Source of the DNA: Acanthosoma haemorrhoidale
Lineage: Eukaryota > Arthropoda > Insecta > Hemiptera > Acanthosomatidae
Assembly (NCBI GenBank): GCA_930367205.1
Contig: OV884015.1
Span: forward strand, 80,925,341-80,989,340
DNA length: 64,000 nt
Direction of reading: 5' to 3'
A program made the translations under genes and the position numbers. Below the pieces are notes generated by a model. That model was given only the letters and a program-made list of their open reading frames with translations, was not told where the DNA came from and searched no databases. Below, piece by piece: positions 21,556 to 32,588 of this stretch (the first letter of the stretch is position 1; every line of letters begins with the position of its first letter).

Positions 21556-24070
21556 TTCTGTTGCATTTATTGTTTAAGTGGTGTGTGAATCTGAGGAAAC
21601 GGTCTAAAGTTACTCCTAGGTAAATAATAGTAGGTTAATATTGTTTCACGTTTGGTGAATACTATTATCTCGGTTATAAGTGGGCTATTGTTAGTTTCCC
21701 ATTTTTAAAATAGGTGTTATCATTTACTTACTACTAGGCAATGAAAGACAATAGTATTTTTAGATAGATACTTCCAAACCGGATCAAGGAGATGAAGAAA
21801 CACATGTACAAACAAATAGGAAGCCATTGGCCCTTTTGGTTAAATAACAAATATATGAAAAGAAAATTCTATTATGGAAAATATTCGATTATAATTTTAG
21901 TGAACCATTCCTGCAAAAATAGTTCTTTATGGCGGTGGTAATTAAGTTGTAATTAATGAAGAGAAGTAGAGAGCAGGGTTTGCATTCCCGCCAGACCCAG
22001 CAGTCATGCGTAATGGTATCAGCCCCTTCATCTCAAATATGTACCCTTCCTGAATAGGGTCAATTGAGAGAGCCAATCATATTGTTTCTATAGATGTGCG
22101 AATTCGCTGATGACGAAATGAAAAAAAAAATTTAAATAATATATTGTCTCCAACATTTTTGGTTTGTGCTTATGTAAAATTTATAACATTTATATTATAA
22201 CATAATAGGAGCTATCATATACAATTACGATAGTATAGGAAATCATATTTCTTGTTTTTATTTATTGTTATTATAAATTGTTCAGAAGCACAATCTTTTA
22301 CACGCTACTACGGTCATGCATACCCTGCACAATTCTTTTACTACAAACGTATTGTATTAGGAGCAGTGTAATCAATAGTAGGGAATATATAACAAACGTC
22401 TACATATTATATATGGTGGGCAAGCCAAACACAATTTAATAATATTGGCATTATTCCAACAACCCGTGTTTGACAATTTGTGAATTTATCTTTTGATGCT
22501 CTGTTGAAATCGCCTATTGCTTCTGGATGATTTTTCTGTCTCGAAAGTTTGAAAGTTGTTAGGATGTAAAGATAGATTTTCGGATAGGGTATCAAATGGG
22601 AAATCATAAATTTAACAAAAAACAGTGTTTAGAGGGCTGGTGCATTTCATGCTTTGATGATGCTAAAGGTTAAAGTGATCCCATGAATGAATAATGGGTC
22701 ATTAAAAAAATACTTAATTTTTAAATACATAACTTTGTCTAACGCACTTAGTAGAGTATCAACTTAATGAACTGACCTTCTGATCAATAGTATTACTCGT
22801 TTATCGGCACTTTATTTGACTATGGTTACTTCAAGTCATTTAAAACAGTCACCGAAATCGTTTTTATAGCCGTAACAAAACCCATTGTGTGCTGGATAAA
22901 CCTTGCTGTGGCGACATATTGAGGAATTGTTATAATTTCAAGGTTTTACTGGAAAATTTATTAACTGCTCTTGTAATATGGTGATGCAAGCCTTCGACAT
23001 CTGTACACCAGAATCGGATTAATCTTCGCTGAGTAGGTTGATACCGACCCTTCACCGATTAAATCAACATTACACCGAGCGCTGTGTAAGTAGACGTGAT
23101 CCGTTTACACTGAAAACTGAAACCGTTTATCAGAAACACCGACCCTGTGTTATCGCATCGTCACCGGTAATTATACCATTATATCACGATATGTGAGCCC
23201 CTCATTGAAGGACTATATACAGCTCATTTCTAAATGACAACTATTTTGTTAACTATCGAAAAACCAAATTATTTTTTTTTTATAGCTAGTCTGCCATGAA
23301 TACAATTCCTATCACATGTTTCTGAAGAATGAGAGTATAATGTATCACATTTTCTTTATCATCGTTTAAAGTGTCTAATGGCACAAAGTAGGATTAAAGA
23401 ATGTGACTAACAATTTTTTTCGTAATTATTTGAATAAATGGTATCGTCCATAGTTTATGTAGTGCATTCACTCTTCAGAGAAAATGTACACGAATACTGT
23501 ACAAGCGTGTATAAAAATCCTAGGGATCCCGCAACATTACCTGTACAAATGTCACCTCTCCAGCAAAGGAGAAGGGAATAGGGATCCGGGAGATTACCGA
23601 CGGTGCACTTACATTACCGGTTGATATTATTAATCTCTCTCTCTCTCTTTTAAGAATGTCTAAAAATATCTTCGGTTCAGTAACACTTGAAATAGCTTTC
23701 CAATTGTTTTACGATCTCAAAGTGAGATAACGAAATTAAAATAAACAAATGCTCTCTAATTTTAATAATACTTTTATGACTCAAACAATCAATGTCAATT
23801 AATTAACACAAATCTCATTTGATGATTGTTCATCTGAATGGAGAATCACCAAACGTTCATTGGACAGAATTTAGTACTCTACACAAAGACCTTGTATTGT
23901 AAAAACGGAACCCTTCCTAAAACATTGTACAACAATTGTAAAATGTACAGAAAGGATTGGTTCGACAAACAGGTAGAGACGTAGCATTTTGTGTATATAT
24001 GATTACGTTTATCATCTAACACGGTGAAAAAGTCGGAAGGAGAATATTCTAAAAATATAAAATACAAATA
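21556..24070. other. Gene-free interval
   Basis: No gene recognised. It includes a short (CT)n tract near 23634-23649 and a weak echo of the 19.1-19.5 kb sequence at 22.7-22.9 kb (shared AGTAGAGTATCAA and a GTAACxAAACCC string). Confidence 0.4.
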
Positions 24071-24075
24071 AAATC

Positions 24076-24285
24076 TTAATTGCTGCAATTTATCGCCCGT
24101 CTAAAGTGGCTGATCTGAATGAATTATTTGATGAACTGCAAAATTATGGGGTTAATTATGATTACCGTGCCCTTGTGGGCAATTTTAACATAAATATGAA
24201 GAATGATACATTTTTTACAAACCAGCTAATAGATTATAATATGCAATTTGATGACTGCAATACCATGTATGACATGGATATTTAA
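24076..24285 (+). pseudogene. LINE endonuclease-domain remnant
   Basis: An open stretch of 69 codons starts with AIYRPSK, then LNELFDELQN, then ALVGNFNIN. The order (A)IYRP, L..LF.EL, (G)DFNI is that of the apurinic-type endonuclease/exonuclease/phosphatase domain of non-LTR retrotransposons. Here the usual catalytic aspartate of GDFN is replaced by asparagine, so the copy is inactive even apart from its stops. Similar but shifted codons may continue to about 24340. No reverse transcriptase follows. Confidence 0.6.
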
Positions 24286-25074
24286 AGGACAAGAAAAACT
24301 CATTCATGCGTGATATAACTTAAGCTCATCATAAATGTCCTTCTCATACGTTAATCACTGAATATATTCACTCTTATTACAATTGTTTTATTAAGTATTT
24401 TATTGGCAGAGCAAAGACCGTATACGCCGGTGCGAGTCAACAGCTCTGCGTTACAGGAAACTTATCCTACAGGCTGCTATGATTTTTCTTTTGTTTATCA
24501 AACTGCTCCATCCTACGATGAGGATTTATATTTCTCTCTTCTTTGAGGGCTTCGTTGTTGATTTTGTAAAAAAAGTTATACTTACCAGTATAACAAAAGA
24601 TTCGTCAATCATTTGAACGAACAAAATCATATTACCTATTATGAGGGTAATTATAACCTTATTACCGATAATTATTGTGCGATTGAAAACATTAAGTGTG
24701 ATCTCAGGAAAACGATGAAATTTACTTTTATTTGTTATTTTCATAAATATGTTTCTTTCATGTGTTTATGTAAATTGTTAATTTTTTGAGTTTCCCTTCC
24801 TCCCAGTCTCATTCACCGTTCTTCGTCTAGCGTTTCTCTTTCAACCTTTTGAATCCAACTTAACCTAGGTCGACTTTTTTGTCTCTCCTGTCAGGCTCCC
24901 AAAGTGGATCTTGCCAGTACCATTTTTCATAAGAATATTAAATACTAGATCGTTCTATCTTAACTCCATACTGGCTTTTGCGTATCACGTTTTGTTTTAC
25001 TTGTCAAAATCCTCAATCTATTCTAGCTGTCTATTGTTTCATACACAACTGAAAAGTTATTTGTTCTGTTTTAG
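24286..25074. other. Upstream intron sequence of Shaw
   Basis: AT-rich sequence leading to the splice acceptor TGTTCTGTTTTAG at 25074. No further exon is recognised. The T1-domain exon expected upstream in the family is not seen between position 1 and here. Confidence 0.5.
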
Positions 25075-25269
25075 CATCGGGACACCCAGGAGACGCTGGC
25101 CGTCCTTGACAGGCTCGATTTGGACTCGGAGAAACCTTCGGACGAAGAGATGGCCCGGAAGTTCGGCTTCGAAGAGGACTACTTCAAAGGAACTGTCTCA
25201 TGGTGGCAGCGGCTCAAACCCCAACTCTGGTCATTGTTCGACGAACCCTACTCGTCAAATAGTGCCAAG
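25075..25269 (+). CDS. Shaw: Shaw (Kv3-type) potassium channel, T1-S1 linker exon
   Basis: This 195-base exon encodes 65 residues in phase 0, beginning HRDTQETLAVLDRLDLD and ending DEPYSSNSAK. It corresponds to the segment between the tetramerisation (T1) domain and the first membrane helix of Shaw/Kv3 channels and is strongly conserved. The acidic stretch and the FGFEEDYFKG and WWQ...WSLFDEPYSS blocks are diagnostic. A pyrimidine-rich acceptor ending TTTTAG precedes it and a GTAACT donor follows. The next exon, 14 kb away, also starts in phase 0. The start codon and T1 domain lie outside the window to the left. The product is a subunit of a tetrameric plasma-membrane channel of neurons and muscle. 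Confidence 0.95.
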
Positions 25270-26309
25270 GTAACTAGCCAAAGATCAGGAAATATCGTTG
25301 TTCTTGCAGTTGGGAGGATCAACAATAAAATAATCCGTGGGTATTGCAGATATTGTACTCCTGTTAATAATAAAACTAAGAAAGTAAAATGTATCATATC
25401 TGTATTGAGTTCCAATGCAAACATTAAATGAAGCTACAAAAAAATCGGAAATATTCATTAAGTATACTTTTAGAAATCAATTTTTAAATAGTTTTTGTAA
25501 TTTGTCTAGTACGATAGTAAGGAATTTCGCTATCAAACATCAGAAAAAAATGTTTAATTGCTGGAGCTAATATAATACTTTCATGAAGTACAGATAATCT
25601 ATCAACTGATAAACATCCTTTCTTCCAAGATAATTTTGTGAATTTTACATTTGATAATATACTAATGATTTTGCGATGCGTTATACAGATACGAGTGGTT
25701 ATTTTTGGTTGCATGGCATGTCAACCACAAGGGTCATTGACGCCCACATAATCATGAATATTTTCGTTATTTTACGAGCTTTTAAACATTGTTTCATTAT
25801 TATTTTCTAGAGCTTGGAGATAGTGTTGATTTGTTAACGTTTTAGGGTTTTTTTTCTTCGTATCTCATTATATTATATATTATGGAAATCAGTATAGACT
25901 ATATAAACGAATCTATTTACAATAGGTCATTATATGTCCTGTAGCTTGGCTACATTTTATACAACTTTTAATAATTTTACTTTTGCGATTTGTGATTATT
26001 ACAAAATTATAATGTGCATTATACATTAATTGTTTAAACATGTTTAAAAGTGATAGGGCTCACCTTATGATTCATTGACTTAAAACTAACTCACATCCAA
26101 CAGCAAAATCTTAACCTAGTTTTCCCCCACAGTCTGTTGCCATCGGTGCGGGAATTGTAGTGGAGTTAAACACTGGGTTTGTTATGTGATGCAACTCAAA
26201 AAAACTTGAGGTGTCACCGGTGGATGAACTCACCCACCGACGGTACACCAACCGTATCTACTAATTTTTTTATACTCCTTACAACAACAACCATATATCT
26301 TATTGTTCC

Positions 26310-26620
26310 GAGTGAGCACGTGAGCACTATAGCGAGGACAGGCCCCATTCATCACTGAGGCGCAGTCCCACCTGTCTGGTAGGCTGGTAAGACATGTATT
26401 TTAATTTTAAGGACACAAAAACTGATTGAAGGATGTGATGCCATTATTCCATACACCAGCACGGCCCACTGATGTTTACATAGTTGTTGTGAATGGAAAA
26501 ACCCGAATTCTCCTCAGGATAAAACTCCTCAGAGCCAAACTGTGAACCCAGAAGCCCCGACAACCGGCTTCCGAGAAGCCAAGGACATCACCCGACTTAA
26601 AACCATTCACCCAAGTTAAC
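26310..26620. repeat. Interspersed repeat family R1, copy 3
   Basis: Contains GACAGGCCCC, CAGTCCCACCTGTC, GAAGGATGTGAT and ACTGATGTTTACA, and a GGAAAAACCCGAATTC block in the same order as the copies at 541-830 and 8747-8960. Divergence is high. Non-coding; family unknown. Confidence 0.45.
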
Positions 26621-26757
26621 TGTAGAATTTACATTAGTTTAATAACTCTTTTTCCTAGAAAAAGTCGAATACAAAATATTCCTTTTAATCTCGAATAAAT
26701 ATAATGAAACGTAAAATGCTTAAAACACTTACTTTAATTTAAAAAGTACTTCACAGC

Positions 26758-27533
26758 CCGGCTTTATCGGTACGCCTCAAGCTGCTGATATACCAGAGCG
26801 TCCTAAGACCTGCTTTGATGTATGGGGCCCCTCTCTTCAAGTATCTGACTCCTAACACTCCCAAAACGCTCCAGTAATTTCAGAACAGAGTTCTCCGCAC
26901 CTCCCTCAAACATACCCCGTTCGACCGAATGAAGGCAGACGAGATGCATAAAAAATTTGAAGTGCTCACCATTCAAGATTTCATCAAGAGAAGGCACATC
27001 AAACTTTTCGACTCACTCCGACACAGCCACAACCCACTATTCTCCGACCTTCAACCACCACCAATGCCCGTCAGATGGAAGCACTGCTGGACCGCAAAAG
27101 CCTGGAGACGGATGGACGTGATCGAACCCTAGCCCCCTGACGGAGATTGAAGATCTACACCCAGCCGAGAGATCGAGGCCGATCACCCGGCCGACTCAAC
27201 CGATGCTACAAGACCCCATCTACCTGTTTAAGCAGGGTCGACCTTCCGGCCGAGAGGCCGACTTATTTCAGGCCCCTGCCGGGGCAGGCCAGGATTGACC
27301 TGGCCGACTACATACCATTGCCTAGGTACCCCTAGGCTCCACCCTCGGTAGGCTCTCACTACCTTCCTGATTCTACCCGCCTCCTTTAGGCATTCCACAC
27401 CCTATACCCTTCTCATACATCCTTCAAATGGGGGACTCCCCTTAGTGAAAGGCACTCATTACCCCAAAATAATTTTCCTTTATTTTTCTCACATCCTATT
27501 TTTATAATTTTGAGAGCTAAGGAAAAAAAAAAA
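26758..27533 (+). mobile_element. Jockey-type LINE 3' end, second family
   Basis: In one frame from about 26758 the residues LSVRLKLLIYQSVLRPALMYGAPLF appear (quoted in part: LKLLIYQSVLRPALMYG), then FQNRVLR, then a polar tail to a stop at 27130. This is the C-terminal end of a jockey-like reverse transcriptase. One in-frame TAA at 26875 interrupts it. A GC-rich 3' part with short hairpins follows and ends near an A run at about 27523-27533 that may be the tail. It differs in sequence from the 10.3/20.6 kb family. Confidence 0.68.
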
Positions 27534-27871
27534 TTAATTACAATGAAAAGATTTTAAAGTATGCCAGTAAAAAAAACGAGAGAAAGAATAAAAGGGTACG
27601 AGAAAACATGCAAACAAATAATTAGATAAACAGTTTGAATGAGTATTAAATGTGCTGATGTATAGTCCTGAAATCAAGACAGTTTAGCACTGCTAATATG
27701 AGTTTCCGTTATATATTAACTACCGAAAAAATCAAAAATGGATAAAATATATAATTCACCATAGTCCAATTATTATATATGGATATTATTATACCATTTG
27801 GGTTTAGCAGGGTATCAATAAACGCTATGGCTTTTAAATGCTTAAAATTAAAATTTTAACGAACTAACAGT

Positions 27872-28482
27872 AAAGGGATGGAATACTGGTAGAACGACCG
27901 CTCCATAGCGCTCAATTCGCATACCAGGCAGGAAAATCCTGTGAAATTGCTCTCCACCACCTGGTTTCCAGGATAGAGAGATCCCTAGTTCATAAAAAAA
28001 TAATGGCAGGCATCTTTGTTGATATAGAAGGTGCCTTTGATCGCACACCCTATAACACTATGGCATCAGCCTTAGAAAGAAAGGGGATTAGTTCCTTAGC
28101 CTCTAGCTGGATAAACACCATGCTAGAGAATAGGATTTTACAATCACAATTGGGACAAACCAAACTGTGGATGAAGCCAGTGGGAGGATGTCCACAGGGA
28201 GGGGTGTTATCTCCATTACTGTGGTGTTTTGTTGTTGACTCATTGTTAACAAACCTAAACTCTGCAGGGTTCTACGCACAGGGATATGCTGATGACATTG
28301 CTGTGCTCATAGGGGGCAAGTTCTCAGAAACCATTTCTGAGTTGCTTCCCGCATCGATGGATCTTTTGAGGGATTGGTGTGAAAAGAATGGTTTAGGAAT
28401 CAATCCCCAGAAGATAAATCTCTGTATCTTCACTAACAAAAGAAATGCTATAGTTAGACCACCCTATATAGGGGGGACATAG
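27872..28482 (+). pseudogene. LINE reverse transcriptase, N-terminal part of surviving ORF
   Basis: It carries the reverse-transcriptase fingers and palm. FVDIEGAFD near 28015 holds the first catalytic aspartate, GCPQGGVLSP lies near 28185, and GYADD near 28282 holds the paired aspartates. It would make cDNA from the element's own RNA at a nicked target site. The first Met (28003) is internal; homology is continuous upstream. A TAG at 28480-28482 interrupts the frame, but reading resumes in the same frame directly after it. All three catalytic aspartates are intact. 5' truncation and the stop make it non-functional as it stands. Confidence 0.85.
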
Positions 28483-29892
28483 GTAAGCATTTTTAGTAAG
28501 GTAAAGCATCTAGGGGTTACTCTGGATAGAAAATTGGACTGGTCTAAACACATCAGGAATACTACTATGAAGGCACTTCGATGCCTCTATGCATGTAAAA
28601 GGGCTGTGGGTAGGACCTGGGGACTACAACCCAGAATGTTATTCTGGCTATATACCGCAGCAGTTAGACCAATGGTGCTCTATGCCTCTATGGTGTGGTG
28701 GCACAGAGGTAGTATTAGTAAAAATAGAACTTTGCTTGGCAAATTACAGAGGCTTTCATGTCTCATGATCACTGGTGCCATGAGTACAACTCCTACTGCT
28801 GCAATGGAAGTCTTATTGAACTTGAATCCACTGCACATAGAAGTAGAAGCGCAAGCCTTGAACGTGGCTTACAGACTTGCGAAATCAGGAACAAGATCCA
28901 AAGTCATGACTCACATGGGACATGGGAACTTGTTCAGAAGAATTGACGAGGTGCTGTCAATGCACTCTGACCTACAAGTTAAGAAACACACAGACGTTTT
29001 ATACTGTGCGGAAAACACAAAGACCAAACCACATAAACTGTGTAATGGGATTAATTGCTACACAGACGGCTCACTAACAGAAAACGGATCAGGGGCCGGC
29101 ATATGGAGGAAAGATAAACCAGAATCTGGGATTTCTATTCCTTTAGGTAGACACACCTCGGTCTTTCAGGCCGAAGTGATGGCGATCAATGTCTGTACCC
29201 AAACCTTAATTGGGGAGGGTGTAAGAAACAGACTGATCACAATTTTCACGGATAGCCAGGCAGCCATTGGCGCCCTGAGAAGCTATACGACCAGATCTTA
29301 TTTGGTTGAGGAGTGTAAAAACAACTTAAACACACTCTCACTAGCCAATAAGGTTAGAATCGACTGGGTGCCAGGACACACAGGCATCACAGGCAATGAG
29401 AAGGCAGATGGCCTTGCAAGGGTGGGCTCAGAACAGACACCTCTTGCACCTGAACCCATATGTGGTATCAGCCTCAGCTACGCTAAAAGGCGTATAAAAT
29501 TAGCTTTAGAGGACAAGGCAAGACTTTCTTGGAGAGAAACTAAGAAACAGGAACACTCGAAACTGTTTCTTAATGGACCCTGTAAGAGAAGAAGCTCAGC
29601 ACTTCTATCAATGGACAGGTGGACACTCAAAAGTGTGACAGGACTCTATACAGGTCACTGTCGGTTAAATAAACACCTCTTTAATTTGGGGATAGTGGGA
29701 TCACCAATCTGCAGATTCTGCAAGAAAGAGGGAGAAACGGCACGTCATATAATATGTGACTGTGATAACTTAGCTAGAAGGCGATACCTTCACTTTGGTA
29801 GTGATCGCATTGTAGACCCCAAACTATGTGAACTGATCGATCCATTCAGTATCCTCAGATTTGCAAAGGCCGTGGGCCTGTCACATATATAG
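28483..29892 (+). pseudogene. LINE reverse transcriptase C-terminus plus RNase H and CCHC domain
   Basis: The frame continues from the upstream piece with HLGVTLDRKLDW, the conserved thumb entry. Counting from the Met at 28534, an RNase H domain spans about residues 172-300. It has YTDGS (Asp178), QAEV (Glu214), FTDSQAA (Asp240), the WVPGHTG loop and KAD (Asp292), so all four acidic catalytic positions are present. A Cys-x2-Cys-x8-His-x4-Cys cluster at residues 393-410 is the usual C-terminal zinc knuckle. RNase H is found in the I, R1 and LOA groups, not in most jockey elements. 452 residues remain open to the stop at 29890. Confidence 0.88.
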
Positions 29893-31984
29893 GACAGGGA
29901 CATGGACGGCGCACAATAGGTCTCAGTGAGGCCGCGGTGCACAAATGCCGGAACAAATAATAATAATAACAGTAAATCTGGTTGTCAGGATAACTCTACT
30001 AGAAAACTATAGATTTCGAATAACAATAAAATTTTTGTATGTTCATTAAACATTGTATATGCTCGAGATACTCAATTTAAATAAGAAAATAATGAAACAA
30101 TATCTACCGTTTGAATTTATGTTAGCCCTTTATCTCCACACAGATATGAGCAATTATTCAAACTATGGCATGATTAAGTTTTCAAAATTTATTTTAATAG
30201 AATTTATTTATAATAACGCTCTATTGAATAGAATAAAAATCTTGATGATTAAACGAACGATGAATGAGTAAGAAAACAATCTTCACGTTTCAGCCTTTGA
30301 AATTGGGATTTCTATCACTTGCGATCAACCAGACGAGGTATTAGATTGGACACACAATGGTGGTAAGGCCAATGTCACAGATCTTTAATGCCTGTGAAGT
30401 CAAACCCTCTGCGGTACATCTCTTGACAGAGTCCGGTCAGGCGAAAGACCCGCCACAAGGACAGGCCACCAAGCGTAATATATTATTCAGTATTGAGTAC
30501 TATTATCTTAGGTCTCCATCTAAGGCACATTCAAATCAGCTATAATATTTCAATACAATTTAATGTAATGAGTACCGATGCAGACGCGACCACACGGTGT
30601 CATGTGGCATTGTATAATTATTTTGAGAAAATATTACATTTTCGAGGATGAATTATACAGGGTATCTAATTGAAGAGTCTTTCGATCTTTTTTTGTGTCT
30701 TATTTCAATCAGGTAGGAGTTGCTAGATGTTCGGCTGCGTGTTTCACGATACATGAGAAATTCCGAATTTGAAAGGACCAAGACTGTTGAAGCACTTAAG
30801 CATAATTTTTGATAAAGGCCTTAAAAAAATTCGATTCGATCAAAAGGCAAGGCTGTTTCCATTCCTCGAAAAACATCTAAACTGCTAATAAAATACAAAA
30901 GAATAGGTTATAAAACGCTTTTAACTTTTCCATTGCTATGACCTGTACCGGTAACTCCCTTTAACTGTAGTCAATACAATATAACTTTCTAAGAATAATT
31001 TCAAATTCACTACTAAAAGTACTAGAAGATACCACTGACATTGGCTACATTTATAGAATCCACTCACAGGTTTCTTTAAAAAATTGTTTAATAGCATCGG
31101 ATATTGTATCGGCTAAATTGAGGTGAATATTTTATATTTAAATACCCCTAAAAACTAATCTTTTAGTTGTAGGTTATTTTTCCTTTCAATTTTCCTATAA
31201 TAAAAAAGCGAATATTTACATTTTAGTCTAATGTATTAATTACTTGTTCTGGTTTAGAGGATCTCGTGCACCTGGCAACTACATGAATTGAGCCCATGTA
31301 GCATAAAACAAAACATATCATTACGAAAACAAAGAAAATTTCTATTGATCAGAAAGCTTCAATGTATTTTCCACGCCTGGAAATATATGCTGATTATGTG
31401 TTGTATTTTTTAGATGTCTTCCCTGGGAAATCATCTGAGTTTTGTCTTGTTGGCTTTTTTCTTCGGTACCGTCAGTTTTATTTTTAAGTATTTGTCGTTC
31501 TGCAGAGCGGGTAAGCTAAACGAAAATATTCGAATAAAATGGACACTGGAGAAAAAGTCTTACTAAACATAAACCTGATTATAGATAATTACAATGCAAT
31601 AACAACAAGAAGTCTGAAACAAATAATAAAAATGGAAAACAACATATTTCAAATTATAATGATGGTATTTGTAGTATTAAATTATATAGTATAACCGTTT
31701 TGACAATATTTCCAGTTCAGAAACGAACCTTAGTAAATTATTTATTTGTTACAAAGGTGAAGTCCTTGAGTTGTGTATGATAGAGACTCCGAGAAAGAAG
31801 TTTGAAAGACTAAAAATCTACACTTCCAGGGCAATGCTTTTGGACTTTATAGCATTCATGAATAACGTGTCTTACTCTCTAGTGAGGACTAAAGTGATTT
31901 CTTTACTAAGCCCACCAAACCATGTTATATTACCATGGTTTTGGAATTACTGAAATAATCGTATTTGTCTGTGCTCGCAGCTTT

Positions 31985-32588
31985 TAATATTTCTTAATTT
32001 ATAATTATTTAGGATAAAGTTAATTTATTAATTTAACTAATCAAAATTGTGCCAGCGACTGCGGTTTTACGATTAGTTAAAATTAATATTATTTGATTTT
32101 GTATTTATAAATATATTTATTGATAATATATTATATTTTTCTTAGATGAAATTTGAATTTAAAATTTATTTTTTGGTTAATTAGATTATATGAAATTTTT
32201 TATATAGACTAGGATTAGATACACTATTATTTTAAATGTAAAATTATTTCATTGGTATTAATAGTTAAGGTCTGTAAATTAAAAAAAATTGATGGTAATT
32301 TATCATTCCAGAGGAGCCTGTCCTTTAATCGGTACTCCACGTTAAATTTTATCTTAATTTTTAGCTTATATACCTCTGTTATAGAGTGTTTTATTAGGAA
32401 TAATTCCCTTTTATTTTTTTAAAATTTATATAAGGTCACGGTTTAGTTATATTAGGGTTAATATGGGCTAAATTTATATTTATTATTGGATCTTTTTATT
32501 TATTTAGTAAGGTGAAATTGGATTTGGTTGTAATTTGTATTATATTTTATTTATATTTGTTCTAGATTAAGTACATATCGCCCGTATC
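31985..32588 (+). pseudogene. rrnS: Nuclear copy of mitochondrial 12S rRNA (NUMT)
   Basis: Universally conserved small-subunit rRNA signatures appear in order and at the right spacing. These are GTGCCAGCGACTGCGGTTTT at 32049 (the 530 loop), ACTAGGATTAGATAC at about 32208, GAGGAGCCTGTCCTTTAATC at 32311 with a following GGTACTCCACG, and AAGTACATATCGCCCGT at about 32569 (the decoding region). The extreme AT bias matches insect mitochondrial 12S. It lies in a nuclear intron with nuclear repeats on both sides, so it is a transferred fragment, not a mitochondrial gene. The 5' third seems to be missing and the 3' break is just after CGCCCGT. There is no evidence of function. Confidence 0.9.

Larger units (their letters stand above)
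27872..29969 (+). mobile_element. 5'-truncated I/R1/LOA-group LINE with (TAA)4 tail
   Basis: Reverse-transcriptase homology starts abruptly near 27872 (ERPLHSAQFAYQAGKSCE at about 27890) and continues through a complete C-terminal half with RNase H to a stop at 29890. A short untranslated region follows and ends in four TAA units at 29958-29969. TAA-repeat tails are known from I-type elements. The endonuclease and ORF1 are absent through 5' truncation. The copy carries only one in-frame stop across more than 600 codons, so it looks relatively young compared with the other LINE debris here. Confidence 0.82.

Noticed and set aside
31985..32588. Functional mitochondrial rRNA gene
   Set aside because: It is flanked by nuclear intron and transposon sequence and is truncated; no mitochondrial tRNA or protein genes adjoin it.
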